Shown: positions 18,532-28,076, counted from the first letter of the stretch. The stretch: 64,000 nt of DNA from Dolichospermum sp. LEGE 00240 (GCF_015207875.1 NZ_JADEVZ010000016.1:17069-81068), one strand, 5' to 3'. Program-made: numbers and translations. The notes: generated by a model from the sequence alone, not told the origin.

Positions 18532-18564
18532 AGTTGTATTTTCTGACCAAGATAAAAGACAGAA

Positions 18565-18567
18565 TTA
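18565..18567 (-). other. In-frame TAA interrupting the NRPS
   Basis: Read on the minus strand: TTG GCA GAA TAA TTC TGT CTT TTA TCT TGG. Frame and homology are intact on both sides (PTPLAE before; LLSWSENTTLRTMLTGG after), so a single codon is affected. It falls between motifs A4 and A5, inside the substrate pocket region. Confidence 0.9.
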
Positions 18568-21500
18568 TTCTGCCAAGGGTGTAGGAATAAAACTAATAGT
18601 AATATTATGTGATAGCAACTTCTCTTGAAGTGTTTTTGCTGACAGCAGAAATTCTGATTTAATTAAATATATACTAGCTCCGACTACTAAATAAGGCCAT
18701 AATTCCCAGACAGCAGCATCAAAGGCTGTTCCGGCTAACTGTGTAGCTCGATCTGATGATTTTACCTCAAAATTATTTAAGTGCCAGAACACTAAATTTA
18801 ATAGTGCTGAATGTTGAATTAGTACACCTTTAGGTCGCCCTGTAGAACCAGAAGTATAGATGACATAAGCTAAATTTTCAGGTGTGAAATTATGAATAGG
18901 ATTATGGGAACTCTGACTGGCAATTTCAATTTCAAAATCTTTATCCCAACAAATAATTTTAGTTTGTGATTGCTCTAGGGTTAATGATAAATGTGGGAGT
19001 AATGAAGAATGAGTCAAGATGATGGACATTTGTGAATCTGCCACCATATAATTAAGACGTTCTGGGGGATAGTTAGGATCAAGTGGCACATAAGCACCAC
19101 CAGCTTTTAAAATCCCCAAAAATCCGACTATCATTTCCAAAGAACGTTCTAAATAAACACCTACTAATATTTCTGGTTTTACACCCAAAAACTGCAAATA
19201 ATGAGCTAGTTTATTAGCTTGTAAATTTAATTGTTGGTAGGTTAATTGCTGATCTTCAAAAACTAATACCACTGCATCAGGTGTTTTTTCTACTTGCTCC
19301 TCAAATAATTGATGAATGGATTTTTGGGGATAATCAGTTCCCGTATTATTCCATTCAACTAATAACTGATGTTTTTGGGATGCTGTTAATAAAGGTAATG
19401 TCCTAATTTGCGCTTGAGGCTCGGCCACAACTGCCTCAACTAAGGTGTGAAAACTCTCCACCATTCTGGCAATAGTATCAGCATTAAACAAATTAGCATT
19501 ATATTCAAATGCTCCTATCAGTTCAGTTCCCGATTCTGAATCTTTTTCCTGCATTGATAAAGTTAAATCAAAAGTTGCCCCCGCAGTTGCTTTTGCTAAT
19601 TCTATTTGGGTAACTTGCAAATCTCCTAATTCCAGTTTGGAAATCGGAGAATTTTGCAATACAAACATAACTTGAAATAAGGGACTATGACTGAGATGGC
19701 GCTGAGGTTGGAGGGTTTCTACAAGTTGATCAAAGGGGACATCTTGGTGAGCATAAGCATCAAGTGCCATCTGTCGTATCTGTTGAAGTAATTCTATAAA
19801 TGTGGGATTTCCTTCGAGACGAGTTCGTAAAACCAAGGTATTTACAAAGAAGCCAATTAATGGCTCTAACGCGACACGATTGCGATCGCTAATGGGAGAA
19901 CCAATGATAATATCTTCCTGTCCACTGTAGCGAGAAAGTAAAATCACAAAAGCTGTGAGCAGTGTCATAAATAGGGAAGAACCGGATTTTTGACTGAGGT
20001 TTTTAAGTTTGTGTGTAAGTTGGGAATCAAATTGAAATTTCTGGAGATCAATGCTAAAGGTTTGCATTGCCGTCCGTGATCGATCAGTAGGTAGTTCAAT
20101 GACTGCGGGAATATCTGCTAATTGTTGTTTCCAGTAATCAAGCGCGGGTTGATTTTCCAGCCATTGTCGTTGCCAATAAGCGTAGTCCGCATACTGAATT
20201 GATAATTCAGTTAAGGGAGAAGGTAAACCCGCTGTTAAGGCTGAATAAATAACCGATAATTCTTGGAGAAAATTTCCTGCTGACCAAGCATCAGAAATGA
20301 TATGGTGCATGATTATTAATAACTGATGGGATTTTTCCCCTAATTGGATTAATGTCACTCTTAATAGAGATGATTCAGTTAGGGCAAAAGGGTGAAGATA
20401 TTCATCAGTAATTAATCTTTGTGCCTCAACTGTTTTTTCATCTTCTGCTAATTTCTGTAAATCTATTACAGGTAAGGTAAATGCTAATTTATCAGCAATA
20501 ATTTGGATGGGTTTACCATCAGCAGTTCCAAAACTTGTCCGCAGGGTTTCATGACGATTAATAATTGTGGCGATCGCCCCTTCAAGTGCTATAAAGTTAA
20601 GTGATCCTTGTAGGTTTAAGACTCTGACAATATTGTAAGCAGGATTTGCCCCTTCCATTTGATCAAGAAACCAAAACCGCTGCTGGGTTAATGAAAGTGG
20701 TAATTCAATATTTCGAGAAACTGGTTCTAAAGTTGGCAGTATATTCTGGGCAGAAGATCCAATTTGTTCACTAAATGTGGCAATTGTTGGCGCGGCAAAT
20801 AAATTGGCAATAGATAATTCTATTGATAGTGCTTCACGCAATCTTGATATAACTAAACTTGCTAATAGGGAATGTCCACCCAATTCTAAAAAGTTATCAT
20901 GAATACCAATTTTCTCAATGCCTAAAACTTCCGCCCAGATTTTAGCAATGATTTCCTGTGTAGGTGTTTGCGGAGGGACAAATCTACTTTGAATTGCCGA
21001 TAGATCAGGTTCGGGTAAACTGTTACGGTCTAATTTTCCATTGGGTAAAACTGGTAATTTCTCCATGACCATTAAGGTATGGGGAATCATATAATCTGGT
21101 AATTTACTGGACAGAAAATTGCGTAATTCTCCCGAATTAAAATCCTGGTTATTGACTACGATATAAGCAACTAGCCGCTGACCACCAGATACATCTTCTC
21201 TAGCAGAAACCACAGCTTCTTGAATACTGGGATGAAGTTTAATTACTGCTTCAATTTCTTCTAGTTCAACCCGCATTCCTCGGATATTTACCTGAAAATC
21301 AATGCGACCAAGAATTTCTAAATTTTGATTACTTGAATAACGAGCAACATCCCCGGTTTTAAAAAGTCGTTGTTGAGGATTAAAAGGATTGATAATGAAT
21401 TTTTCCCCATTTGCTGTGGTGCGGTTCAGATAGCCTCGCGCTAAGGTAGAACCCGCAATATGGACTTCTCCAGATTCACCAATTTTTACTGGTTCAAGTT

Positions 21501-22617
21501 GGGAATTGAGTACATAAACTTGCTGAATATCTGGGAGAGGATAACCAACTGGTACATAGCCATCTTCAAGGTTGCAATCGTCGGGAATGGGATAAAAACC
21601 ATGGCCAATACTTTCTGTTTGACCAAGAATATTAAAAAACTGGGGTGGTGTTTTAAACAGGTTGCGTAACTTTTTAATTAGTTGATAGGGTAATAATTCG
21701 CCACCAAATACTATTAATCTTAATTGTGATTCGCTCAGTGCTTGAGTATATTGTTGGTCTAAACTTTCTAAAGCAATGAGTCCATATCGCCATACAGAGG
21801 GTACACCATCAGAAATGGTAACACCACGTTTTTGAATTAATTCAAATAGGCTTAAAGGAGTTCTAGTTTGTTCACGAGTAGCCAGAATACTGGTTGCACC
21901 TTGGGATAAAGGTAAAAATAATTGTCTGACTGAAGCAGTAAAAGAAAAAGATGCTGTATGCAGATAAATATCTTGATGATTAACTGGTAATATTTTAGCG
22001 ATCGCCTGTAAATAAGCCGTTACACTGGAATGGGGCATTTGTACACCTTTCGGCTTACCAGTAGAACCGGAGGTATAGATTAAATAAGCGAGATTTTCGG
22101 CTGTAACTCCACTAACTGGATCATGGGAACTTTGACAATCAATTTTTTGCCAATCTGTATCTAAGCAAATTGTTTTGGAGTTTTCCGGTAGAGATACTAG
22201 CCATTGTTGTTGTGTCACCACAAATTGCAACTTAGTATCTTCTAGCATGAATGCTATACGTTCTTGGGGATAGGCTGGATCTATGGGTACATAAGCACCT
22301 CCAGCTTTAAGAATACCAAGAATACCGATGATCAGATCAAGCGATCGCTCTAAACATAAGCCTACCATCACCTCAGCACCTACACCAATACTTTGTAAAT
22401 AATGCGCTAACTGATTGGCTTTAGCATTCAATTCTTGGTAAGTAAGTTGCTGATTTTCAAATATTATTGCTACTGAATCTGGTGCTGTTTTTACCTGAAT
22501 TGTAAATAAATCATGGATACAAACACCATTTTCTGGCAAATCATTGATGATTGTAGTCGTACTTGATAAATCTGAACTCAAATCTAATTTCATGTTATTC
22601 ATAACTATAATTCCCAA
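18565..22617 (-). CDS. NRPS, N-terminal part: A1-PCP1-C1 and first half of A2
   Basis: 1350 residues before an in-frame TAA (18565-18567). Domains: adenylation A1 (about 35-535) with YTSGSTGKPKG, FKTGDVARY, GRIDFQVNIRG and Lys528 in PNGKLD; carrier PCP1 with LGGHS (Ser583); condensation C1 (about 640-1080) with HHIISDA (771-777), the last residue Ala rather than Gly; then A2 up to IPTPLAE. In A1 the A4 motif reads FSFTASVRQ, with Thr227 where amino-acid-activating domains have the Asp that binds the alpha-amino group, and A5 is ILGQTE. A1 may therefore load a non-amino acid. A2 has the normal FDAAVWE. The starter module has no upstream C domain, so synthesis probably begins here. Confidence 0.93.
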   Translation of the reverse strand: MGIIVMNNMKLDLSSDLSSTTTIINDLPENGVCIHDLFTIQVKTAPDSVAIIFENQQLTYQELNAKANQLAHYLQSIGVGAEVMVGLCLERSLDLIIGILGILKAGGAYVPIDPAYPQERIAFMLEDTKLQFVVTQQQWLVSLPENSKTICLDTDWQKIDCQSSHDPVSGVTAENLAYLIYTSGSTGKPKGVQMPHSSVTAYLQAIAKILPVNHQDIYLHTASFSFTASVRQLFLPLSQGATSILATREQTRTPLSLFELIQKRGVTISDGVPSVWRYGLIALESLDQQYTQALSESQLRLIVFGGELLPYQLIKKLRNLFKTPPQFFNILGQTESIGHGFYPIPDDCNLEDGYVPVGYPLPDIQQVYVLNSQLEPVKIGESGEVHIAGSTLARGYLNRTTANGEKFIINPFNPQQRLFKTGDVARYSSNQNLEILGRIDFQVNIRGMRVELEEIEAVIKLHPSIQEAVVSAREDVSGGQRLVAYIVVNNQDFNSGELRNFLSSKLPDYMIPHTLMVMEKLPVLPNGKLDRNSLPEPDLSAIQSRFVPPQTPTQEIIAKIWAEVLGIEKIGIHDNFLELGGHSLLASLVISRLREALSIELSIANLFAAPTIATFSEQIGSSAQNILPTLEPVSRNIELPLSLTQQRFWFLDQMEGANPAYNIVRVLNLQGSLNFIALEGAIATIINRHETLRTSFGTADGKPIQIIADKLAFTLPVIDLQKLAEDEKTVEAQRLITDEYLHPFALTESSLLRVTLIQLGEKSHQLLIIMHHIISDAWSAGNFLQELSVIYSALTAGLPSPLTELSIQYADYAYWQRQWLENQPALDYWKQQLADIPAVIELPTDRSRTAMQTFSIDLQKFQFDSQLTHKLKNLSQKSGSSLFMTLLTAFVILLSRYSGQEDIIIGSPISDRNRVALEPLIGFFVNTLVLRTRLEGNPTFIELLQQIRQMALDAYAHQDVPFDQLVETLQPQRHLSHSPLFQVMFVLQNSPISKLELGDLQVTQIELAKATAGATFDLTLSMQEKDSESGTELIGAFEYNANLFNADTIARMVESFHTLVEAVVAEPQAQIRTLPLLTASQKHQLLVEWNNTGTDYPQKSIHQLFEEQVEKTPDAVVLVFEDQQLTYQQLNLQANKLAHYLQFLGVKPEILVGVYLERSLEMIVGFLGILKAGGAYVPLDPNYPPERLNYMVADSQMSIILTHSSLLPHLSLTLEQSQTKIICWDKDFEIEIASQSSHNPIHNFTPENLAYVIYTSGSTGRPKGVLIQHSALLNLVFWHLNNFEVKSSDRATQLAGTAFDAAVWELWPYLVVGASIYLIKSEFLLSAKTLQEKLLSHNITISFIPTPLAE

Positions 22618-22770
22618 TTAATTTTTGATTGAATTTGTATTTAGATTCCTGATATAGCGTTTTCTAATCTAATGAGGTACAAAATTATCTGTGTTTATCT
22701 GCGTTTATCTGCGTTTCATAATTACTTCTTGTCCCTCACTTGCATGGGAACTGCTATAAAAAATTATTCC

Positions 22771-23739
22771 CTACTTATCTTTTGGTTGTAACTTTGCCAA
22801 ATAAATAGATTTAAATGGCTGTACTAATAAATTAATTGGATTATTAAATAAACTTGATTCCCCATCTGATAGACCAAAATCAAGCTTTTCATAACTTTGC
22901 GGTACGTATAAAGTCCCAAATATCCAATCCCAAAAAGACAGAATGTAACCAAAGTTCTTATCATAATGCTTTGGCTCAACACTATGATGAATGTGATGTT
23001 GGGCAGGACTCATCAACACATGACTAACCCCATGAGGGTAGTTCAACCAAATATGAGAATGTCGTAAGTTGGCGACAGTTAGATAAAATAGAAATATTTC
23101 CCAGTTAACTCCATAAATAGATAAATAGGAGACTTGATTTCCAAATAAATAAACCCAGATCCCTGTAGTAAAACCCAGCATTACCGTCCCTATGCTCATA
23201 CTTAAAAGCAAATCAAAGGGATGAGAGCGATAAACAGTCATCGGAGTTAATACATCCGCAGAATGATGAACCTTATGAAATTCCCAAAAGAATGAATTTC
23301 TATGAGCTAAATAATGGTAACAATAATAGGCAAAATCCCCCGCTAAAGCCACAACAATACTTAATGTGACATAATGATACCACTGAGGATGGTTAATTAA
23401 AAAAGGCGTTGTTAAGTGCGTAATTTCTGTTAAATAATCACAAATGATATTGGCTAGATTTGGTAGAGATAATATGATTGGTAATATTACAAATATTTCT
23501 AAGAGCGCAGATAAAAAATAATACTTGTATTCAGCGATCGCTGAAGGATGTAAATAAACCTCTTTGGGAAAAAGATACTGACTTAAACTTATCTGTTTGT
23601 CTTGTTGAGATAACCCTAATTTATATATAATTAAAGCTAGTAACAAAGCCGAAAGTATGTATAACCAATAAATCGGAGATGAACTTGTCAATGGCACTAG
23701 AAATGGATAAAAAATCCGCAAATTTTGTATTTGTGTCAT
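22771..23739 (-). CDS. Sterol desaturase / fatty acid hydroxylase superfamily membrane enzyme
   Basis: 322 residues with several membrane segments (about 22-42, 74-92, 123-140 and others) and the eight-histidine di-iron signature: HYLAH (142-146), HKVHH (155-159), and C-terminal HHIHH. Family members hydroxylate or desaturate lipids and sterols using O2. It is the first gene of the minus-strand run leading into the NRPS (153 bases apart), so it may modify an acyl precursor or the finished product. Fatty acid hydroxylases of this type also occur alone in cyanobacteria, so membership of the cluster is inferred from position only. Confidence 0.88.
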   Translation of the reverse strand: MTQIQNLRIFYPFLVPLTSSSPIYWLYILSALLLALIIYKLGLSQQDKQISLSQYLFPKEVYLHPSAIAEYKYYFLSALLEIFVILPIILSLPNLANIICDYLTEITHLTTPFLINHPQWYHYVTLSIVVALAGDFAYYCYHYLAHRNSFFWEFHKVHHSADVLTPMTVYRSHPFDLLLSMSIGTVMLGFTTGIWVYLFGNQVSYLSIYGVNWEIFLFYLTVANLRHSHIWLNYPHGVSHVLMSPAQHHIHHSVEPKHYDKNFGYILSFWDWIFGTLYVPQSYEKLDFGLSDGESSLFNNPINLLVQPFKSIYLAKLQPKDK

Positions 23740-24401
23740 TATCTTAGATATTGGAAAAATAGAAATTTAGTAGATAATCGCAAAAATTATCCGGGAGTTT
23801 AGTGTTTTAAGTAAAATATGCCCGCACTCTATACACAAAATGTATAGCTTGTTTTTGGTATTTTCTAATCTATGCACTATATCATGTAAAACTTATAACA
23901 GAACCTAATTATTTGCAAACCCTAATTAAGCTTAAAAATCAGGAAAAAACAGATATTAAAATTCAAAATCGTTTAGTTACTTATTTATCCTGAGCTTTAT
24001 ACGGCTTCTTACGCTGTATTATAGTTATGATATTGTTTCCAAAATTACCGAAATCGCCATAAAACTTTCCGGTGTTGCTGAGTAAAAGTATGATTTTATT
24101 ATGCCTACGGCACGCTGCGCGAACACGCAGAGACGCTCTAGGCGCAGAGAGTAAGAGTTTGAGAGATGGAATTTTCGACTTTCATACCCCAATTCACCAA
24201 CGCCAACTTTCCATACAATAGCGCTGCTTCATGGACAGATCCCCCACTTCTGACATTAATTTATATGTTTGTGGACACAATAAATAAAAGAAGTGGAGGA
24301 TCTTATTGCCTTTTGACTTCCGCCCTGCGGTATTAGATGTGTTAAATGTTTCCTAATGTCGGCTTGTTGATAAAATATTAATGGCATTATAAACCGAAAC
24401 A
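23740..24401. other. 662-base gene-free stretch between divergent genes
   Basis: Lies between the cluster's first gene and bvdR, so it should hold promoters for both. It contains a CGCAGAGACGCTCTAGGCGCAG repeat-like patch at about 24125-24147 and the long hairpin at 24237-24303. I see no credible small gene, tRNA or RNA. Confidence 0.5.
24237..24303. repeat. 15-bp inverted repeat with 37-base loop
   Basis: The arms AGATCCCCCACTTCT (24237-24251) and AGAAGTGGAGGATCT (24289-24303) pair with one mismatch. The arms resemble those of the 33-bp palindromes (AGATCCCCGACTTCT), but the loop is 37 bases of AT-rich DNA. It may be a family member with an expanded loop. Confidence 0.6.
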
Positions 24402-24422
24402 TTGAAAACTGGTGATGAATTC

Positions 24423-25442
24423 ATGTACGATAACCAACTACCTTTATACACACACAGTCTGAGAGTGGGTTTAGTGGGAACAGGCTATGCAGCTAAACTC
24501 AGGGCTGAGGCATTGCAACAAGATCCCCGAACTGATTTAATAGCGATAGCTTCGCTCGCTTCCAGCAAAGCTGGTAATCCTGAAAGGACAGCGGTTTTAG
24601 CCCAAGAATATGCAACTGTGGCCATGGATTCTTGGCAACAGCTAGTAGAACGAGACGATTTGGATCTGGTGGTCATCAGCACCATTAATCGAGATCATGG
24701 TAGAATTGCTCGTGCAGCTTTAGAATCAGGCAAACACACCATTGTTGAATATCCCTTATCTGTGGATGTCCAAGAAGCTGAAGAACTGATTGCTTTGGCA
24801 AAAACAGTAAACAAGCTTTTGCACGTCGAACACATTGAATTATTGGGGGGTTGGCATCAAACTTTAAAACAATACTTAGACCAAATTGGTGATTTGTTTT
24901 ATATTCGCTATAGCACCCTGAATCCCCAGCATCCAGCCCCGCGGAAGTGGACTTATAATCATGATATGTTTGGCTTCCCCCTAATTGGGGCATTATCTCG
25001 GTTAAATCGGCTGATTGATTTGTTTGGTGAAGTCTTCACTGTCAACTGTCATCAACGATATTGGCAAACGGAGTCTGATTATTACCAAACCTGTTTATGT
25101 TCAGCCCAATTATGCTTTGAAAGTGGACTACTGGCACAGGTAATTTATGGTAAAGGTGAAACTTTGTGGCAATCAGAACGCAAATTAGAAATTCAAGGCG
25201 AAAAAGGGGAGATAATTCTCGATGGTGATACGGGAATGCTGGTGTCAGCAGCCGGAACAAAGTTGATTGAAGTGGGTACTCGTCGGGGTTTATTTGCTAA
25301 AGATACGACTATGGTATTAGATCATCTATGCGATGGTAGTCCTTTATATATCACCCCAGAACAAAGCTTGTATACTTTAAAGGTGGCAGATGCTGCAAGC
25401 AGGGCAGCAACAACTGGATTAACTATATTTTTAAAAGAGTAG
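24423..25442 (+). CDS. bvdR: Biliverdin reductase, Gfo/Idh/MocA family
   Basis: 339 residues from the ATG at 24423; a TTG at 24402 is also in frame. N-terminal Rossmann fold with VGLVGTGYAA. It matches cyanobacterial BvdR as I recall it in LLHVEHIELLGG, FYIRYST, NPQHPAPRKWTY, FGFPLIGALSR and GTRRGLF. BvdR reduces biliverdin to bilirubin with NADPH; in cyanobacteria its loss affects phycobilisome assembly. Another Gfo/Idh/MocA activity is possible but the family-specific segments make BvdR the best call. The gene is followed after 11 bases by map, so the two probably share a transcript. Confidence 0.87.
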   Translation: MYDNQLPLYTHSLRVGLVGTGYAAKLRAEALQQDPRTDLIAIASLASSKAGNPERTAVLAQEYATVAMDSWQQLVERDDLDLVVISTINRDHGRIARAALESGKHTIVEYPLSVDVQEAEELIALAKTVNKLLHVEHIELLGGWHQTLKQYLDQIGDLFYIRYSTLNPQHPAPRKWTYNHDMFGFPLIGALSRLNRLIDLFGEVFTVNCHQRYWQTESDYYQTCLCSAQLCFESGLLAQVIYGKGETLWQSERKLEIQGEKGEIILDGDTGMLVSAAGTKLIEVGTRRGLFAKDTTMVLDHLCDGSPLYITPEQSLYTLKVADAASRAATTGLTIFLKE

Positions 25443-25453
25443 ATAGAAAATTG

Positions 25454-26221
25454 ATGAAAACCGAAACCATAGTCATTTTATCCCAGCGAGAAATCGAAAA
25501 AATGCGTCGTGCTGGCAGTTTAGCGGCTAAGTTGTTACAACATCTAGAACCTTTAGTTAAACCGGGAGTTAGCACTCTGCAATTAAATGACGAAGCGGAA
25601 AGATGGACTCAAAAGCATGGAGCAAAAAGCGCGCCTTTAGGTTATAAAGGTTATCCTAAGTCTATTTGTACAAGTGTGAATGAGGTGATTTGTCACGGTA
25701 TTCCCAATGCTAAACAAATTCTCAAGGATGGGGACATTATTAATATAGATGTTACACCCATTGTTGAGGGTTATCATGGTGATACATCAAAAACATTTCT
25801 AGTGGGTAATCCTTCCCCCACAGCCCAAAAGTTAGTAGAGGTGACAGAGGAATGTTTGCGTTTGGGAATTGCAGAGGTGAAACCAGGGGCAAAAATTGGG
25901 GATATTGGGGCAGCAATTCAAGAGTATGCGGAGTCTTTCGGCTTTTCTGTGGTGCGGGATTTTGTGGGACATGGAATTAGTAATATTTTCCATACAGCAC
26001 CGGATATTCCCCATTATGGCATTAGGGGTAGAGGGAAGAAACTGAGAGCCGGGATGGTGTTTACCATTGAACCGATGATTAATGAAGGAACTCATGAAGC
26101 CCAAATGCTTGGAGATGGTTGGACTGCGGTAACAAGCGATCGCCTCCTGTCTGCTCAATTTGAGCATACCATTGCGGTCACCGAAGATGGCGTAGAAATT
26201 CTGACTTTACCAGAAAATTAA
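25454..26221 (+). CDS. map: Methionine aminopeptidase, type I
   Basis: 255 residues from the ATG at 25454 (a TTG one codon upstream is also in frame). It removes the N-terminal methionine from new proteins. The metal ligands are visible: INIDVTPIVEGYHGDTSKTF (two Asp), GHGISNIFHTAPDIPHYG (His), FTIEPM (Glu) and the final Glu in QFEHTIAVTEDG; the substrate histidine is in VICHGIP. There is no N-terminal zinc-finger extension. It directly follows bvdR. Confidence 0.96.
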   Translation: MKTETIVILSQREIEKMRRAGSLAAKLLQHLEPLVKPGVSTLQLNDEAERWTQKHGAKSAPLGYKGYPKSICTSVNEVICHGIPNAKQILKDGDIINIDVTPIVEGYHGDTSKTFLVGNPSPTAQKLVEVTEECLRLGIAEVKPGAKIGDIGAAIQEYAESFGFSVVRDFVGHGISNIFHTAPDIPHYGIRGRGKKLRAGMVFTIEPMINEGTHEAQMLGDGWTAVTSDRLLSAQFEHTIAVTEDGVEILTLPEN

Positions 26222-26282
26222 TATTGCAGGAGTCAGGAGTCAGGAGTCAGGAGGAAGAAGGAGGGGAAAACGCTGTTTACTG

Positions 26283-26705
26283 TCAACGAATTTGGACGTT
26301 GATTTGATAGGTTTTTAAGGGCGGAATATTTCTTTCCCAGGGACGTAAATAATGAAGTTCTAGCACTGTTGTCCCCGAATTTTTGGCTAAAAACCGGAAA
26401 ACTTGATTTTCATCCGCTCCTGGGGCTTCTGTCTCCAACGGTTTTAATACTGAATCTCCCAAAGGTTTGAGTTTGTCAGGATCATTTTTAATAATTTGCC
26501 AACTATAGCCTGTTCCTGGATTAGTTAACAATTCAACAATCATCATATTACCTTTTTGAATAATAATCTGACTGTGATTGTTAGTATCATTGACAGTAAT
26601 TTCTGATTTAGACATAGGAGGATTAGCAGCATGACTAACTTGAAAAATAATAGTCAAGGTAGTTAACAGAGAAATAATTAAAAAAACTCGCTTGGTGAAA
26701 GTCAT
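26283..26705 (-). CDS. Chagasin-type inhibitor of papain-like cysteine proteases (I42 family)
   Basis: 140 residues with a signal peptide (about 1-26, ending VSHA). The three inhibitor loops are recognisable: NPGTGYSW (62-69, the NPTTGY-type loop), the middle loop region around APGADENQVFRF, and YLRPWERN near the C-terminus (RPW motif). Chagasin-like proteins bind tightly to C1A (papain) proteases. It lies 180 bases downstream of a secreted papain-like protease on the same strand, an obvious cognate pair. It should act in the periplasm or outside. Confidence 0.9.
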   Translation of the reverse strand: MTFTKRVFLIISLLTTLTIIFQVSHAANPPMSKSEITVNDTNNHSQIIIQKGNMMIVELLTNPGTGYSWQIIKNDPDKLKPLGDSVLKPLETEAPGADENQVFRFLAKNSGTTVLELHYLRPWERNIPPLKTYQINVQIR

Positions 26706-26756
26706 AAATAATTTTAACCTATAGTAAGCTCTGGCGAATGGAATTCACGGAACCAC

Positions 26757-26860
26757 ACAAACAAAGTCCGCCTGCGCGGACTAATAAAAAATCAAGGATT
26801 TGAAACCCACGCAGGTGGGTTTTACCTGTGTAGACGCGGTTTCTAACCGCCCGTTTAACT
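26757..26860. repeat. Intergenic palindromic repeat between protease and inhibitor
   Basis: Contains the hairpins AGTCCGCCTGCGCGGACT and AAACCCACGCAGGTGGGTTT followed by TGTAGACGCGGTTTCTAACC. These are dispersed repeats common in Nostocales intergenic regions. Located between the protease and inhibitor genes, they might reduce read-through from one to the other. Confidence 0.6.
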
Positions 26861-26885
26861 TTACCCCACCTCAAAGCCAAAAAAA

Positions 26886-28076
26886 TTATCGAGAGATGTT
26901 TTTGGAATTAACTTTAATTAATTCTGGATTGATTTTTAAAGGAGTGATTTTTTTCAACAAGTCAGGAGAAAGCTTGTAGAAATTGCTTCTAGCTTGAGTC
27001 CAAGCTGCGCCATAACCGATGCTATTGCTGTTATAGCCAATCCACATATAACCATTATCACCCCAACCTGTACCCCAAGAATTCTTGATTAACCAAGCTT
27101 GTTTTTGATCATCCCAACCAATGAGGGTGACACCATGATTAATAGGACCATTTGCTTGCTCGTTAAATACGCCGCTAACATAACCTTGGAAAGCCGGAGT
27201 AACCCGCACTGCAACTGTTAAGGGCCCATATTTACACATAGCCTGTTTCATTTCTGCAACTGTGGGAATACCGCCGTTGGGTTTAACATATCCCCAAGCT
27301 ATAGAACGGTAAGGAGTAGCTACACTGGGATTGTAGGGATTATTGGTGGCGGTGTAGGGGACGGTGGCTTCAGTTGCAGTCCCATTGTTAATGAGATAAT
27401 CAAATGCTTTGGACCACCAACCCCCACCACAACTACCTGCACCACCCCAGTTAATAATTTGCTGTTCGGAAGCATCAGCAGTGGAGTTATTGCGAATGAG
27501 GTTGTTACCTTCGTAAGCTCCCAAGGTAGCAAATGCCCAACAACTACCGCAACCTCCTTGGTTACGCACTGGGGTAACTTTATTGAAAGTCCGCCAGTCA
27601 AAGGATTTGGCGGCGGCAAAACAGCCACGAGCTTTAATTAATTGTAATTCAGGGATTACGCCGGGATTGATACGTTCAAATTTGTCACGTTCGGCTGAAT
27701 CAAGATTTAAGATTTGTGCTGCAACGGCGTTTTGGATGTTAGCCTGTATTGGTAAATCATCTGGTGCTTGGGTAGCGGCTAGTTGCTCTAGTTTATAATC
27801 TAAGGCTGTGGTGTAACCTACCTGAAAGGTGAGGTTTTTTGATTGGATATCCCGGCGTAATTCTAGTAGTTGATTTTTAATGATTAAGGGAGCTTTTTGT
27901 TCGCGCTCAAGATAAAGGGGATTGATTTTTATTGGCGATAAATTTTTATCTACAGTTTGAGATGCGGGGATTCTGATTTGGCTTTTAATTGGTTGAGCAA
28001 GAGCTATATTTTGGAATATTCCTAAACTCAATAAAGCCGCAGTAGATATTTGCAAAAGTTTGGAATTTTTCATCAA
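26886..28076 (-). CDS. Secreted papain-like cysteine protease (C1A)
   Basis: 396 residues: signal peptide (about 1-28, ending ALAQ), a propeptide-like region (to about 155), then the C1A catalytic domain. Catalytic residues: Gln173 (RNQGGCG), Cys179 in CGSCWAF, His314 in [11 protein letters not shown] and Asn332 in [10 protein letters not shown]; the GCGSCWAF and NSWG motifs are complete. A short C-terminal tail follows. C1A proteases are infrequent in bacteria. The adjacent chagasin-type inhibitor suggests the activity is kept in check. Confidence 0.95.
   Translation of the reverse strand: MMKNSKLLQISTAALLSLGIFQNIALAQPIKSQIRIPASQTVDKNLSPIKINPLYLEREQKAPLIIKNQLLELRRDIQSKNLTFQVGYTTALDYKLEQLAATQAPDDLPIQANIQNAVAAQILNLDSAERDKFERINPGVIPELQLIKARGCFAAAKSFDWRTFNKVTPVRNQGGCGSCWAFATLGAYEGNNLIRNNSTADASEQQIINWGGAGSCGGGWWSKAFDYLINNGTATEATVPYTATNNPYNPSVATPYRSIAWGYVKPNGGIPTVAEMKQAMCKYGPLTVAVRVTPAFQGYVSGVFNEQANGPINHGVTLIGWDDQKQAWLIKNSWGTGWGDNGYMWIGYNSNSIGYGAAWTQARSNFYKLSPDLLKKITPLKINPELIKVNSKNISR

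Noticed and set aside
18532..18564. Frameshift between the two NRPS reading frames
   Set aside because: Both parts are in the same frame (18531 and 22617 are congruent modulo 3); the break is a nonsense codon, not a frameshift.
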